Origin: Candidatus Poribacteria bacterium
GTDB lineage: Bacteria; Poribacteria; WGA-4E; PCPOR2b
Reading direction: 5' to 3'
DNA length: 64,000 nt
Assembly: GCA_028819845.1 (NCBI GenBank)
Contig: JAPPKS010000017.1
Location: 62,001-126,000 of the forward strand
The notes under the pieces: generated by a model
Database searches by the model: none
What the model was told of the DNA's origin: nothing
What the model saw: only the letters and a program-made list of their open reading frames with translations
Shown: piece after piece, positions 17,802 to 27,051 of the stretch
Position numbering within the stretch: the stretch's first letter is position 1
Layout: each line of letters begins with the position of its first letter
Made by a program: the position numbers and the translations under genes

Positions 17802-18794
17802 ATGAATTTCATGCGGAAGAACCGAATCGCGCGCATATGCCGATTCACAGTAATGCTGGGATTTGCACTCATATCGGTTAATCAAGCCCAATCGCTCGAT
17901 TCAATGATTGCCTTCTCTTCAAACCGTGACAACCCTGATGGGAATCCTGATATTTTCATAATGAAGAGCGATGGATCTAAACCTCGTAATCTGACGAGAA
18001 ACATAGCTTCTCGGGATTTGCACCCAAGCTGGTCACCGGATGGGACAAAAATTGCTTTCGAGTCTCATAGCGAAGACGATTCCGAAGTTTATGTTATTGA
18101 TGTTGACGGCAAAAACCTCATCCAGCTCACAAAAGCTGCCGAGAGTGACGGCCATCCGAGCTGGTCTCCAGACGGGTTAAAGATTGCCTTTACGTCACGA
18201 CGTGACGGAAATTTCACTGGCCAGTTCTTCGCTCTAGATCTTGAGGTCTTTGTCATGGGCGCTGATGGCGGAAGTGTTGTGCGGCTGACCCGAAGCGCGG
18301 AGTCGGACGCGGATCCGAGTTGGTCACCAGATGGGAAAAAAATTGCCTTTGAATCGCAGCGTGACCTAGATTACGAAATATACGTCATGGACACAGACGG
18401 CCAAAATGTCGTCCGACTAACTCAATCGATCGGGTGGGATAGCGATCCGAGTTGGTCGCCGGATGGAAAACACATCGCCTTTCGATCGGTTCGCGACCGC
18501 GATTACGAAATCTGCATCATGGATGCGGACGGCGGGAACGTCGTCAGGCTTACCCAATCGCTAGGGTGGGACGGCGAACCGAGTTGGTCTCCGAATGGGA
18601 CAAGAATTGCCTTTGCCTCAAGCCGCGATGGCAACTCGGAGATTTATGTCATGGATGCGGACGGTGGAAATCAGATTAACTTAACGCAAAACCCGGCATC
18701 TGATAGCAAACCTGCGTGGTCGCCAGCGCAATTGTCGGTGTCTCCAAAGGAAAGTATGCTAACCTTATGGGCAACGATAAAAGCCTCGCAGTGA
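17802..18794 (+). CDS. Secreted TolB-like beta-propeller (PD40) protein, copy 2
   Basis: A 330-aa paralogue of 13715-14701. The signal peptide region is nearly the same (MLGFALISVNQAQSLDSMIAFSS), as is the C-terminal SPKESMLTLWATIKAS. AGGAGG about 10 nt before ATG 17802 is a strong ribosome-binding site. Six PD40 blades are visible (DPSWSPDGKKIAFESQRDLDYEIYVMDTDG and similar). The two copies flank the broken WD40 gene, so the three may have formed one set of exported propellers. Confidence 0.85.
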   Translation: MNFMRKNRIARICRFTVMLGFALISVNQAQSLDSMIAFSSNRDNPDGNPDIFIMKSDGSKPRNLTRNIASRDLHPSWSPDGTKIAFESHSEDDSEVYVIDVDGKNLIQLTKAAESDGHPSWSPDGLKIAFTSRRDGNFTGQFFALDLEVFVMGADGGSVVRLTRSAESDADPSWSPDGKKIAFESQRDLDYEIYVMDTDGQNVVRLTQSIGWDSDPSWSPDGKHIAFRSVRDRDYEICIMDADGGNVVRLTQSLGWDGEPSWSPNGTRIAFASSRDGNSEIYVMDADGGNQINLTQNPASDSKPAWSPAQLSVSPKESMLTLWATIKASQ

Positions 18795-18957
18795 TATCAA
18801 TCTGATTAGAAGTGACGTGGATTCATCCTTGTAGACACAATATTGAAATCTTTATATGACAGATCGTTTACCACGCCTTATTGAAAAAACTCGAACCGAT
18901 TTTGGCAAAATTTTCGCGCGAAATAGCATTTAGAGGGCACGAGCGCGTTTTTGGTAA

Positions 18958-19308
18958 TCAAACCGCTGCTTCGACAGTAAACCCACCTACTAAGGAATAG
19001 CTTGCGGCATAGTGATATAGCTTGGCGTTGACTTCCAAAATATCCTCTGGCGTGTGATGTGCTCCGGCTTTTGACCAGATGGCGTTGTTCGCTTCTACAC
19101 TCTCCCAAAGTGTCACCCAGGCATAATCATGTTTTGACGGCGCCACCCCCACGAATTCCCCCTTGTACCCTTTGAGGAATTCTACCCGCAGGCACCCCGG
19201 CAGCGAACGCGTAGCAGGCAAATATTCGCGTGACATAAAATCTTCAAAGACTTCGGCATCCACATTCTGCTTTAACTCGATCGTATGAATTGCACGGAAT
19301 TGAGGCAT
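18958..19308 (-). CDS. Small dimeric alpha/beta-barrel (ABM/NIPSNAP-like) protein
   Basis: A 116-aa protein with a pattern typical of ferredoxin-like dimeric alpha/beta barrels: strand (FRAIHTIELK), helix (FEDFMSREYLPATRSLPGC), strand (LRVEFLKGYKGE), then YAWVTLWESVEANNAIWSK. AGGAG 7 nt before ATG 19308 supports the start. Such domains occur in monooxygenases of the antibiotic-biosynthesis type and in many proteins of unknown function, so no reaction is assigned. Confidence 0.6.
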   Translation of the reverse strand: MPQFRAIHTIELKQNVDAEVFEDFMSREYLPATRSLPGCLRVEFLKGYKGEFVGVAPSKHDYAWVTLWESVEANNAIWSKAGAHHTPEDILEVNAKLYHYAASYSLVGGFTVEAAV

Positions 19309-19413
19309 GTTTCACTCCTATCTCGAAATAAAGAATTTGACCCAGTTTAGAAATAAAAAAAACTGATCGGCGGAAGACGGCTGTATCGCGGCGGATGATG
19401 CCGCTTAAACGGT

Positions 19414-19453
19414 AAAATAAAAATGGGAAAGCAGAAAACACCCCTGCTTTCCC
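19414..19453 (-). terminator. Intrinsic terminator of ino1
   Basis: A perfect 10-bp stem (GGGAAAGCAG / CTGCTTTCCC, 19425-19434 and 19444-19453) with a 9-nt loop. Read on the minus strand it is followed by ATTTTTATTTTA. It lies 30 nt past the ino1 stop codon in the right orientation. Confidence 0.85.
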
Positions 19454-19482
19454 TTGTAAACGCCGAATAACTCTTTCTAAAT

Positions 19483-20553
19483 TTATCGACCCGCAATGAA
19501 CGCTTCCAACATCTCACGTGCTTCGGTGTCGGCGTACTGAACCGGCGGCGACTTCATGAAGTATGCGCTGGGACCATAAAGCGCGCCAGCGATGCCGCGA
19601 TCTTGTGCAATTTTGCAGCACCGAATCGCGTCGATGGCGATGCCTGCGGAGTTTGGCGAATCCCAGACCTCTAATTTAACTTCACACCGCACCGGAATAT
19701 CCCCAAATTCTGTGCCTTCCAAATAAAGATAACACCATTTCCGATCGGCTAACCAAGGAATATAGTCGCTGGGTCCAATATGCACATTGTCCGGCGAAAT
19801 GTCATGGTCCAATTGCGAAACCACAGCGTTCGTCTTGGAAATGCGCTTGGATTCCAAACGCTCCTTTTCCAACATGTTCTTGAAGTCCATATTACCGCCA
19901 ACGTTCAACTGAGACGTACGATCCATTTTCAGTCCGCGGTCGCTCATCAGTTTGGCTAACGCCCTATGCACAATTGTAGCCCCGAACTGCGCCTTAATAT
20001 CGTCACCAACGATGGGCAAGCCCGCCGCTTCAAACTTCGCCCGCCACTGGTCGTTTCTTGCAATAAATACGGGCATGCAATTCACCACAGCGCACCCGGC
20101 GTCCAGCGCTTGAGCCACATACCATTTTGTCGCCTCTTCGCTGCCAACAGGAAGATAATTGATAAGAATGTCCGTTTGCGTTTCGCGTAGCACGGAAACG
20201 ACATCCACCACTTCAGCGGTAGATTCCTCCACAGTCTCGCGGTAGTATTTCGCGAACCCGTCCATCGTCTGTCCGCGTTGGACTGTTACCCCCGTCGCGG
20301 GCACGTCCGAGAATTTTATCGTGTTGTTGGGGTCAACGAAAATGGCGTCAGCCACATCGCATCCTACCTTGTTGCTATCAACATCAAAGGCCGCCACCAC
20401 TTTGATGTCACTGATATGGTAGTCGCCCACCCTCACATGCATGAGGCCGGGGACGAATTCATCTTCTTTCGCATCCCGATAATATTCAATCCCTTGAATC
20501 AGTGAGGAAGCGCAATTCCCCACGCCGACAATCGCGGTTCGTATTTCAGGCAT
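19483..20553 (-). CDS. ino1: Inositol-3-phosphate synthase
   Basis: A 356-aa protein that converts glucose-6-phosphate to 1L-myo-inositol-1-phosphate with NAD as an internal redox cofactor. The N-terminal Rossmann motif is [15 protein letters not shown] (about residues 8-22). [30 protein letters not shown] and [15 protein letters not shown] are the conserved active-site segments of the short bacterial/actinobacterial Ino1 type. The length is normal. AGGAG 9 nt upstream of ATG 20553, an extended -10 promoter and a terminator mark it as a single-gene transcript. The product could feed inositol phospholipids or compatible solutes. Confidence 0.93.
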   Translation of the reverse strand: MPEIRTAIVGVGNCASSLIQGIEYYRDAKEDEFVPGLMHVRVGDYHISDIKVVAAFDVDSNKVGCDVADAIFVDPNNTIKFSDVPATGVTVQRGQTMDGFAKYYRETVEESTAEVVDVVSVLRETQTDILINYLPVGSEEATKWYVAQALDAGCAVVNCMPVFIARNDQWRAKFEAAGLPIVGDDIKAQFGATIVHRALAKLMSDRGLKMDRTSQLNVGGNMDFKNMLEKERLESKRISKTNAVVSQLDHDISPDNVHIGPSDYIPWLADRKWCYLYLEGTEFGDIPVRCEVKLEVWDSPNSAGIAIDAIRCCKIAQDRGIAGALYGPSAYFMKSPPVQYADTEAREMLEAFIAGR

Positions 20554-20600
20554 TTCTTTAGTCTCCTGTTATTTCATCTAGTTTGAAAATTTTTGTATGA

Positions 20601-20609
20601 ATTATAGCA
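20601..20609 (-). promoter_or_regulatory. Extended -10 promoter of ino1
   Basis: On the minus strand TGCTATAAT lies about 50 nt before the start codon; no good -35 is visible, as is usual for extended -10 promoters. The same TGCTATAAT element precedes PhyH copy 2 and folB. Confidence 0.5.
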
Positions 20610-20687
20610 TCGTGTCACAGGTATTCACTGACTTCAATACGGAATTCTGATTCCCGCAAATAAGAACTGGTGAGCCGGGCAATGCGG

Positions 20688-21740
20688 TTAGCGTCCCATT
20701 GGGTCAGTTCGTAGTTTGCCGTTATTTTCGACGGTCAGTTTCCAACGCTTGCCATTGGGAGAACGCAAGATTACGCCGCTGCCAAGGGATGAAAGTTCCA
20801 CATCGCCCCCGTCGGTAATCTCCACCCGCTTTCTGTAATTGGCGCCGTCAAATCCGCTCTCGACCACAAGGTTCGAATCACCATTCTTGTTTTTTACATC
20901 GACGTTCATGCGCCAATTCACCTGATGAGCCATCTCCCCGTCGTGTGATTTTCCAATCCACCTCAGGTAATCGGAATCGTAGGCGCCAACCTTGTCCGGA
21001 TCGGGCTGATGGATAGTGAGGCTGTCCAGCGGCCGCTTCAGTTTGCCGCCGATTCGGTTGACCCCAAGCGCGATGGTGCCATCTTCATTCATACGCATGG
21101 CTTCTGCGGCGAAACCTTCTTCTCCCGGGTTCAACCCTCCTTGCACCGTCATAAACACCAGCGGCCGCAGCTGTCCCCGTCCGTGCGCTTCAACAATAAT
21201 TCCATACACTCCGTTTTTTGTGCCCATCCCGCTGTAACTAATCATTTCATGATCCGTCGCTGTTGGGTGAATACGGTGAATCGTCAGTTCTCCGATGGCG
21301 TCCAAATCTGGCAGTTTGCCCGCTGTCGGGAGCAGGTCGATGGCGCACCGCATATAGTCGCCTTGCGGCTCAAGGAAGATGTTTCCGCCCCTTTGTGCGC
21401 GGATTGAATCGCCGATGGGGGCTACGCCAGGTCCTACCCCGCCATAGCCCATCCGCAGATTATCCGACCACTCCAGTAGTCCGCCCGGAAGTATTTCAAA
21501 ATCTCGAAGAGCGATGCTATCATCTAGCGAAGCTGTCGGGATCGTCGCCATATCTTTCATCAAATCGGACATCAAATCGGAGTCTTGTTTCGACGTTGGG
21601 GATTCTTTCGGTTTCATGGCATCCGTAGAATCGCCCGTAGCGGCAATACCTGCATCACCAACCAACAAAAATAATATAACCGTTACGGCCTTTATTGTCG
21701 CCCGCCACGCTGAACTAACCTCGGCTACTCTCGGTGTCAA
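20688..21740 (-). CDS. Predicted secreted protein of unknown function
   Basis: A 350-aa protein. The start is TTG 21740, supported by AAGGAG and AAGGGAG just upstream. Residues 12-34 (ATIKAVTVILFLLVGDAGIAA) form a signal peptide. The mature part contains a possible beta-rich domain: LPGGLLEWSDNLRMGYGGVGPG, EAMRMNEDGTIALGVNRIGGKLKRPLDSLTIHQPD and a C-terminal LRSPNGKRWKLTVENNGKLRTDPMG. The phrases with DGTIALGV and GKLRTD resemble repeat or stalk segments of trimeric fibre-like proteins, but I do not recognise the family. It is on the same strand as ino1, 134 nt upstream. Confidence 0.65.
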   Translation of the reverse strand: MTPRVAEVSSAWRATIKAVTVILFLLVGDAGIAATGDSTDAMKPKESPTSKQDSDLMSDLMKDMATIPTASLDDSIALRDFEILPGGLLEWSDNLRMGYGGVGPGVAPIGDSIRAQRGGNIFLEPQGDYMRCAIDLLPTAGKLPDLDAIGELTIHRIHPTATDHEMISYSGMGTKNGVYGIIVEAHGRGQLRPLVFMTVQGGLNPGEEGFAAEAMRMNEDGTIALGVNRIGGKLKRPLDSLTIHQPDPDKVGAYDSDYLRWIGKSHDGEMAHQVNWRMNVDVKNKNGDSNLVVESGFDGANYRKRVEITDGGDVELSSLGSGVILRSPNGKRWKLTVENNGKLRTDPMGR

Positions 21741-21792
21741 TTGCTCCCTTCTCCTTGTCGCTTTAATTTCTTAATCCTTTTAATTTTAAATT

Positions 21793-21801
21793 ATTATAAC
21801 A
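21793..21801 (-). promoter_or_regulatory. Candidate extended -10 promoter
   Basis: TGTTATAAT on the minus strand, about 50 nt before TTG 21740. No clear -35 hexamer was seen. Confidence 0.4.
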
Positions 21802-21894
21802 TTCATCTCATGCAATTTTCCATATTATCTAAAGCCGCTCACTTACCGTATCAAACAGACCAAAAGTACAAAGTGAATCTCACTACACATCAGA

Positions 21895-24800
21895 CTAAAA
21901 ATCGGGCAACTTGTGCCCTACCCGGCGCGTGTTGTATTCCAGTTGATAACGCACATGTTCTAAATCGTCGGGGTAATTCTCGCCTTCAGGATATGGATAG
22001 GCGGACATGCCGTGAAAAGGCAGCGGGCCGGCGGTCTGAGAGAAGAGCGTATTGATGTCGCCATCCTTGTCCCAGCCATCGCTGAAAAGAATAAAATCGC
22101 GCACCCACCCATCCTTCAATGGCGGCAACTTCGCCGCGTCAAATTCAACCGTCATTTCGTCGCCCGCATTCATAACCACATACATATCATCAATCCGCTC
22201 GAGCAGCGGCGTGACATCTCCATAACGCGTATAATTCCCCGCGAGATCCCGCCACTGCGCCTCCTTGACGACGCTCTCATAGTTGAACAGGTGCGGTGCA
22301 TGGGGTGTCGGACGATACATCTCGGAGAAGCCGCGATAGTGAAGATCCGCGCCATGGGGAGGTAATTCCGTAATTTGCATGGGCACAACCGGTGCACCAA
22401 TTGAAAAAAACGCCGAATCCCAGTATATCTGCATATCGGTTGAAATCTTCACGCGCCGATCTTCAGAAAGGAATTTTCCCGTCAAATCTACGGCGATTGT
22501 TTTGTTCTTCCCCGCCGGAATCCCAATCACGTCTATCACCGTTTGCCAGTCGCCCTCACTGTTTAGCACTTGTAAATAAGGGAATCTCGGACTGAGCGAC
22601 GGATTTTGCGAGAGTGAAATGTTGATACTCGTGTCAGTTGGAAATATCCAACCGGAGAGAAACAACGTTAACAGTTGGTCATTTGGAACATCGCCGAGGT
22701 CGAGTATGACGGAATGCGGTTTAACCACCCCTTGAAACTTACCGGGTTCATGTTCGACGGCATAGCGGTAGTCGAATTCCATCAGTGCATCGGCGACATC
22801 GTTACCATGGGAATCAATCGCAGCGCGCGGTCGATGAATCTCTTGAGTTGCATAGATTTTGAAGTCCGGAAACGGCGGTGGGCTGTATTTTTCATCAACG
22901 AATATCTGCGTTCCGTCGGGGTGGTCCACTACGATTAGCTTGACCTCATCAACATAGACTGTCTCCCAGAGTTCTTCTGTGACTTGTATCGAATAGACGC
23001 CGGATTTGGGCTTCATGAGGTCGCCCGATATTTTGACGTAATCTGCAGTCTCGGCGGGCGCTTGGAACCCCATCGGCGTTGCCATCCCGAGCGGGCTGCG
23101 CCACAAAAGATCTGTCACAAATTGATATTTCTCCCCGTCATAAACGTACAAAAACGGACAAGAGCCTTTCAGAATCTGCTTCTCGACAATGCGCTGATTC
23201 GCCTGCGGATGTATAAGGTTCTGGGGAACGCCGTTCGTCCAGACCACACGCAGCACATCACCTTGCTCGGCAGCTCCCAGCCCGAAATGCGTAATCGGTT
23301 CCGTGACATTCTTCATCTGGTAGAGGTCGCCAGCCTTGAGTTCAACTCTCGAAGCGATACCGTCGATGTTGACCTTGTTATTGCCCGCAGTGACTCCCTC
23401 TAACCGTACCTGAAGCCATCCGTTCTTGTTGCCGCCGTCATTACGCAGCGCGAACAGTTGCCCCTCACCGTCAATCAAAACCAAATCTAAATCGCCGTCG
23501 TTGTCGTAGTCGCCCACCGCGCCGTCAATCCCACCGGCGGCACCGTCCGGCAGCAGTCTTGAAACGTCGTCAAATTTTGCGGTGCCGTCATTCCGAAACA
23601 GCAAAATTCCATCTCCGCCCTCTCGTTGGCCGACAACCCAAAGATCCAAAAAACCGTCGTTGTCAAAATCCAAGAAATGCGCATCCCATCCGCGCACGCC
23701 ATTTGTCGAGGCCAAGCCCGCCAGCGACCGGTTATCGTGAACAAACGTGGCGTCCCCCCTGTTGAGATAGAGCTGATGGGGCGTTTTGCCGTCAGTCGCC
23801 AAAAACAGATCGAGATCGCCGTCATTATCATAATCGCCCACGGCAACCGACGTAAAGAACACATCCTGCGAAATTCCCAGTCCATCAGACACCGCCCGCA
23901 GCTTGCCCTGGCGCAGATTGGTGTATAGGGTGGTTCCGCTCGCACCATTCACGGCAAATATATCAACATCGCCGTCATCATCAAAGTCGCCGAACGCGGC
24001 GTCAAGACCGCCCTGCGTCTCAGGAGGCAAAAAGGTCTGAAGCGTCACATCGGTGAATGAGCCGTCACCGTTATTCCGCTGCATGCTGGTTTCGGCATCG
24101 CTGACTGTCATCCTGTCCAGGTCGCCGTCGTGATCGTAATCGACATAAAGTACGTCTGACCCAACTTTCGGCGGCGATTGAAAATCAAAAGCGTCGCCCG
24201 CATTCAGGAGTAACCGCTCCTGTCTCTCCGCTAGCACGTACAAATCTTGGTCGCCGTCCTTGTCAATGTCCACGAAGGCGGCGGCATCGCCGTATTCACT
24301 GGGTGGATGGGATTCAAACTTCGCATCGTGGTTCAGGAAAAAACTGCCGCTTGATTCCTCGCCGTTCCTCGCGAATAGTGTAAACAGGTCTAAATCGCCA
24401 TCGCTGTCCGAATCGGACAGTATGACCCTCGATCTTTTGCCTGACAAATTGCTAAGTCCAAGCTCCTGCGTAACATCAAGGTAGCGCATATCAACAGGAG
24501 GGCTGAGTTTAGCAACCACACGAGATTTGAAACCGGGGCTGAACTCTTCAATCGGGTGTCCAATAATGTCAGTTACAAGTTCGCCAATTCCTTGCTGGTA
24601 GCGCGGGGTGTTTCTCTGGACGTTGCTAAATATTCGAACGTTTCGAGATGCCCCCTTGATGTCACCTTGGTCGAGCAGGAGCAATCCCTGTTTTAAGAAC
24701 TTGAGGAACTTTTCATCGACATCCCACAACAGCGCATGTAATTCAGTACAAATTCGTTTCGCCTCTTCAATCTGTTCTCGCTGCAGAAGCGCTTGCGCCA

Positions 24801-25398
24801 ACTGGAGCAGCACCACGATATTTGTTGGGGCACCCTCCCGCAGTATCCGTAAGTGGTCAATCGCCTGTAAAATCGCTTGTGGGTCGTTCCGTTGGCCCAA
24901 ATAGTGGCGCGCCAGCTTATACCGCATCTCCAAGTCATCCGGTGCGAGTTTTACAGCTTCCTGAATTTCCGCGACCATCTCCTCCGTCTTGCCCTGCCAT
25001 TGATAGACCTCTGCGAGGATAAAATGCAATTGGCTGTCCATCGGCGCAACTTCGAGGCCGCGTGTCACCCACGTTTCGGCTTCATCGCTCTTTTGCAGGC
25101 GAAGATAAGCAACCGCAAGATTTCCGTAACCAATCGGTTCTTGGGGAATTATCTCCACTAACGCCTCAAATTCCGAAATGGCTTTGCTCGGTTGAGACTC
25201 TTCCAGGTAAGCAAGTCCGAGGTTTTGGTGGCGTATCGCGGTCTCAATGACATCCGAAGGGCTTGTCGCCTTCTCAGCCCAAGTCAACGCGTGTAAAGAA
25301 AAGAGCCCGCACGCCAAGAAAATCTGAATGCTAATGCGATATATTTTCCTCGTAGTTATAGCGGCCATTCCTTGTTGGACGGGTTTTATAATCTCCAT
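21895..25398 (-). CDS. TPR / FG-GAP (VCBS) / ASPIC-UnbV repeat protein, exported
   Basis: An 1167-aa protein. ATG 25398 (with GGAG about 11 nt upstream) is preferred to ATG 25428, which overlaps the upstream gene and has no ribosome-binding site. Residues about 15-42 form a signal peptide or anchor (RISIQIFLACGLFSLHALTWA). TPR helices cover about 50-260. Seven Ca-binding DxDxDG loops of FG-GAP/VCBS type follow (DSDSDGDLDLF, DIDKDGDQDLY, DYDHDGDLDR, DFDDDGDVDIF, DYDNDGDLDLF, DFDNDGFLDLW, DYDNDGDLDLV). Next is an ASPIC/UnbV segment (IDGIASRVELKAG ... HFGLGAAEQGDVLRVVWTNG, about 680-740), then about 400 residues with no recognised domain. It is likely a surface or periplasmic beta-propeller, probably in the operon with the LarA-like gene. 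Confidence 0.85.
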   Translation of the reverse strand: MEIIKPVQQGMAAITTRKIYRISIQIFLACGLFSLHALTWAEKATSPSDVIETAIRHQNLGLAYLEESQPSKAISEFEALVEIIPQEPIGYGNLAVAYLRLQKSDEAETWVTRGLEVAPMDSQLHFILAEVYQWQGKTEEMVAEIQEAVKLAPDDLEMRYKLARHYLGQRNDPQAILQAIDHLRILREGAPTNIVVLLQLAQALLQREQIEEAKRICTELHALLWDVDEKFLKFLKQGLLLLDQGDIKGASRNVRIFSNVQRNTPRYQQGIGELVTDIIGHPIEEFSPGFKSRVVAKLSPPVDMRYLDVTQELGLSNLSGKRSRVILSDSDSDGDLDLFTLFARNGEESSGSFFLNHDAKFESHPPSEYGDAAAFVDIDKDGDQDLYVLAERQERLLLNAGDAFDFQSPPKVGSDVLYVDYDHDGDLDRMTVSDAETSMQRNNGDGSFTDVTLQTFLPPETQGGLDAAFGDFDDDGDVDIFAVNGASGTTLYTNLRQGKLRAVSDGLGISQDVFFTSVAVGDYDNDGDLDLFLATDGKTPHQLYLNRGDATFVHDNRSLAGLASTNGVRGWDAHFLDFDNDGFLDLWVVGQREGGDGILLFRNDGTAKFDDVSRLLPDGAAGGIDGAVGDYDNDGDLDLVLIDGEGQLFALRNDGGNKNGWLQVRLEGVTAGNNKVNIDGIASRVELKAGDLYQMKNVTEPITHFGLGAAEQGDVLRVVWTNGVPQNLIHPQANQRIVEKQILKGSCPFLYVYDGEKYQFVTDLLWRSPLGMATPMGFQAPAETADYVKISGDLMKPKSGVYSIQVTEELWETVYVDEVKLIVVDHPDGTQIFVDEKYSPPPFPDFKIYATQEIHRPRAAIDSHGNDVADALMEFDYRYAVEHEPGKFQGVVKPHSVILDLGDVPNDQLLTLFLSGWIFPTDTSINISLSQNPSLSPRFPYLQVLNSEGDWQTVIDVIGIPAGKNKTIAVDLTGKFLSEDRRVKISTDMQIYWDSAFFSIGAPVVPMQITELPPHGADLHYRGFSEMYRPTPHAPHLFNYESVVKEAQWRDLAGNYTRYGDVTPLLERIDDMYVVMNAGDEMTVEFDAAKLPPLKDGWVRDFILFSDGWDKDGDINTLFSQTAGPLPFHGMSAYPYPEGENYPDDLEHVRYQLEYNTRRVGHKLPDF

Positions 25399-25414
25399 AG
25401 CCGGGTGTTCTCCG

Positions 25415-27013
25415 CTACGCTGATACATCGCACATGAAAATTGGCGGGTAGTGATAGTAGGTAATTTCCGGCGTTGAACCCCCTACGAAACTCTGTGCCA
25501 TCTCGATCGCTTCCGTGAGGTTTTTCGCGTAGTCAAAACCCATACGGCGTACCGCTTCAACGCTCCTCGGTTTGACGAATATCACCTTACCCAAATATTC
25601 TAGCGCATAACAGCCCCAATACCACATGTAAAAGGGATGTACACCGTGATAAGCGTAGGAATTTCGGTAGAGGTCAATGTACCTAGGGTTATGGGCAAAC
25701 GACTCTTCGTACTTCTTTTCGATTTCGGCAGGTTCAGTAGTCTCTGTAAGCACCTCTTCGAAAAAGTCAATGTATGAGGGGTGATGGATTTTATGAAAAT
25801 CGTAATCGACAGGGTGAGTGAAAATCGCCGCCCCCCCTTGGCGTACCAAAGGCAGGTTGTGGTAAAAATTAAAAGCATATCCTAGCGTCATGCACATGAC
25901 CAGAATTGGATTCATGATTGAATCCACGTTGTAAGGGCCAATATACGGAACGCCCGTAACCAAAATATCCGCCTGGCCATTGACAGGCACCAACTGCTGT
26001 TTATAAACATTTTCAAGCGTCTTCTCATGCACCGGTTCGGTGTGCCCCGCGTGCACCCCGGTTAACCCGTAAGGCGCGCGCATGCTCTGCATCACGGCGC
26101 GAGCCATAGCACGCGGCATAATATCCAGGCTAGTTTTATTAATATGGAAATTGAGTCGATCGAACAGATTGAAGTTCTTCTCGCGCTTTTCTAAGTAAGG
26201 GAACAGTTTCGGGAAGGTAGCGCTGTTAAGCGTGGTTTCAATCGTAAAGAAATTGATGTGTTCCGTTATCACCTTCCAAATCCGTTGGCAGGAGTGGTGT
26301 AATGCAGATTTTGGAGGGTGCATATACGACAGAGAATGCATCAACGTGTGCGTGTTGTGGTGGTGGCGAATGCTTCGATAACTGCATATACCGGTCGGCA
26401 ACGATTTGTAACCGCCATCCATGGCAACCAAGTTGATATTTACATAGATCAAGAGGTCGGATTCCGCAATCCGGCGATTGATTTCGACCTCTTCTCCCAT
26501 CTCCGTTTTTCCAAGGTAAGACAGGTTATCATTGTCTTCAGCATCGTGATTATACAATCGCTCTGGATGGAACTGATTAAAAACCTTTGCGCCGACGCAC
26601 CGCTTTAGTTCAGCGGGCGTCATTCGCCGGTGAAGACCCAGTGCAGCTATCAGATGAATATCGTCGATACCGGCGCCAGCCAGTTCCTCTAGGACAATTT
26701 CAATGATGCGTTGCCGCACATCCGGCGTCTCCATCGGCGGCAGCGGCAGCGAAAGATCGTCGAACGAAATCGTGACCTTCATGCCGGGGCGAAGCTGGTC
26801 TGACAGCGGCGACGCACCCAAGGGATTCTCAATAGCGTTTTTAATTGCAGTTGTGTCATCAGCAATCGGCGTGAGAGGTTTCGGCGGATAGATTACGCGA
26901 GTCCCCTTCGGAAGGCGGTCATAGAGGAAACCATCCCCATAGTGGAATAGATATTTTTGGTCGGGGTCCTCTACGTGTGTGATAAGGTCACTTCTGTCAC
27001 TGTCGTTTCCCAT
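25415..27013 (-). CDS. LarA-like (DUF2088) nickel-dependent racemase family protein
   Basis: A 532-aa protein. LRPGMKVTISFDDLSLPLPPM (about residues 75-95) is a variant of the LarA N-terminal nucleotide/pincer segment. IHLIAALGLHRRMTPAELKRCVG contains the conserved GxHRxMTxxE motif, and later His residues (HFHPERLYNHDAEDNDN) match the family pattern. LarA enzymes epimerise 2-hydroxy acids using a nickel-pincer nucleotide, but the wider family acts on varied hydroxy acids. No LarB/C/E genes for the cofactor are in the window. AAAGGGA 9 nt before ATG 27013 supports the start. Neighbouring dehydrogenase and SMP-30 genes suggest sugar-acid or hydroxy-acid metabolism. Confidence 0.75.
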   Translation of the reverse strand: MGNDSDRSDLITHVEDPDQKYLFHYGDGFLYDRLPKGTRVIYPPKPLTPIADDTTAIKNAIENPLGASPLSDQLRPGMKVTISFDDLSLPLPPMETPDVRQRIIEIVLEELAGAGIDDIHLIAALGLHRRMTPAELKRCVGAKVFNQFHPERLYNHDAEDNDNLSYLGKTEMGEEVEINRRIAESDLLIYVNINLVAMDGGYKSLPTGICSYRSIRHHHNTHTLMHSLSYMHPPKSALHHSCQRIWKVITEHINFFTIETTLNSATFPKLFPYLEKREKNFNLFDRLNFHINKTSLDIMPRAMARAVMQSMRAPYGLTGVHAGHTEPVHEKTLENVYKQQLVPVNGQADILVTGVPYIGPYNVDSIMNPILVMCMTLGYAFNFYHNLPLVRQGGAAIFTHPVDYDFHKIHHPSYIDFFEEVLTETTEPAEIEKKYEESFAHNPRYIDLYRNSYAYHGVHPFYMWYWGCYALEYLGKVIFVKPRSVEAVRRMGFDYAKNLTEAIEMAQSFVGGSTPEITYYHYPPIFMCDVSA

Positions 27014-27051
27014 AGATTTTTCCCTTTTGCCCCCAATTCCTTAGAAATTGC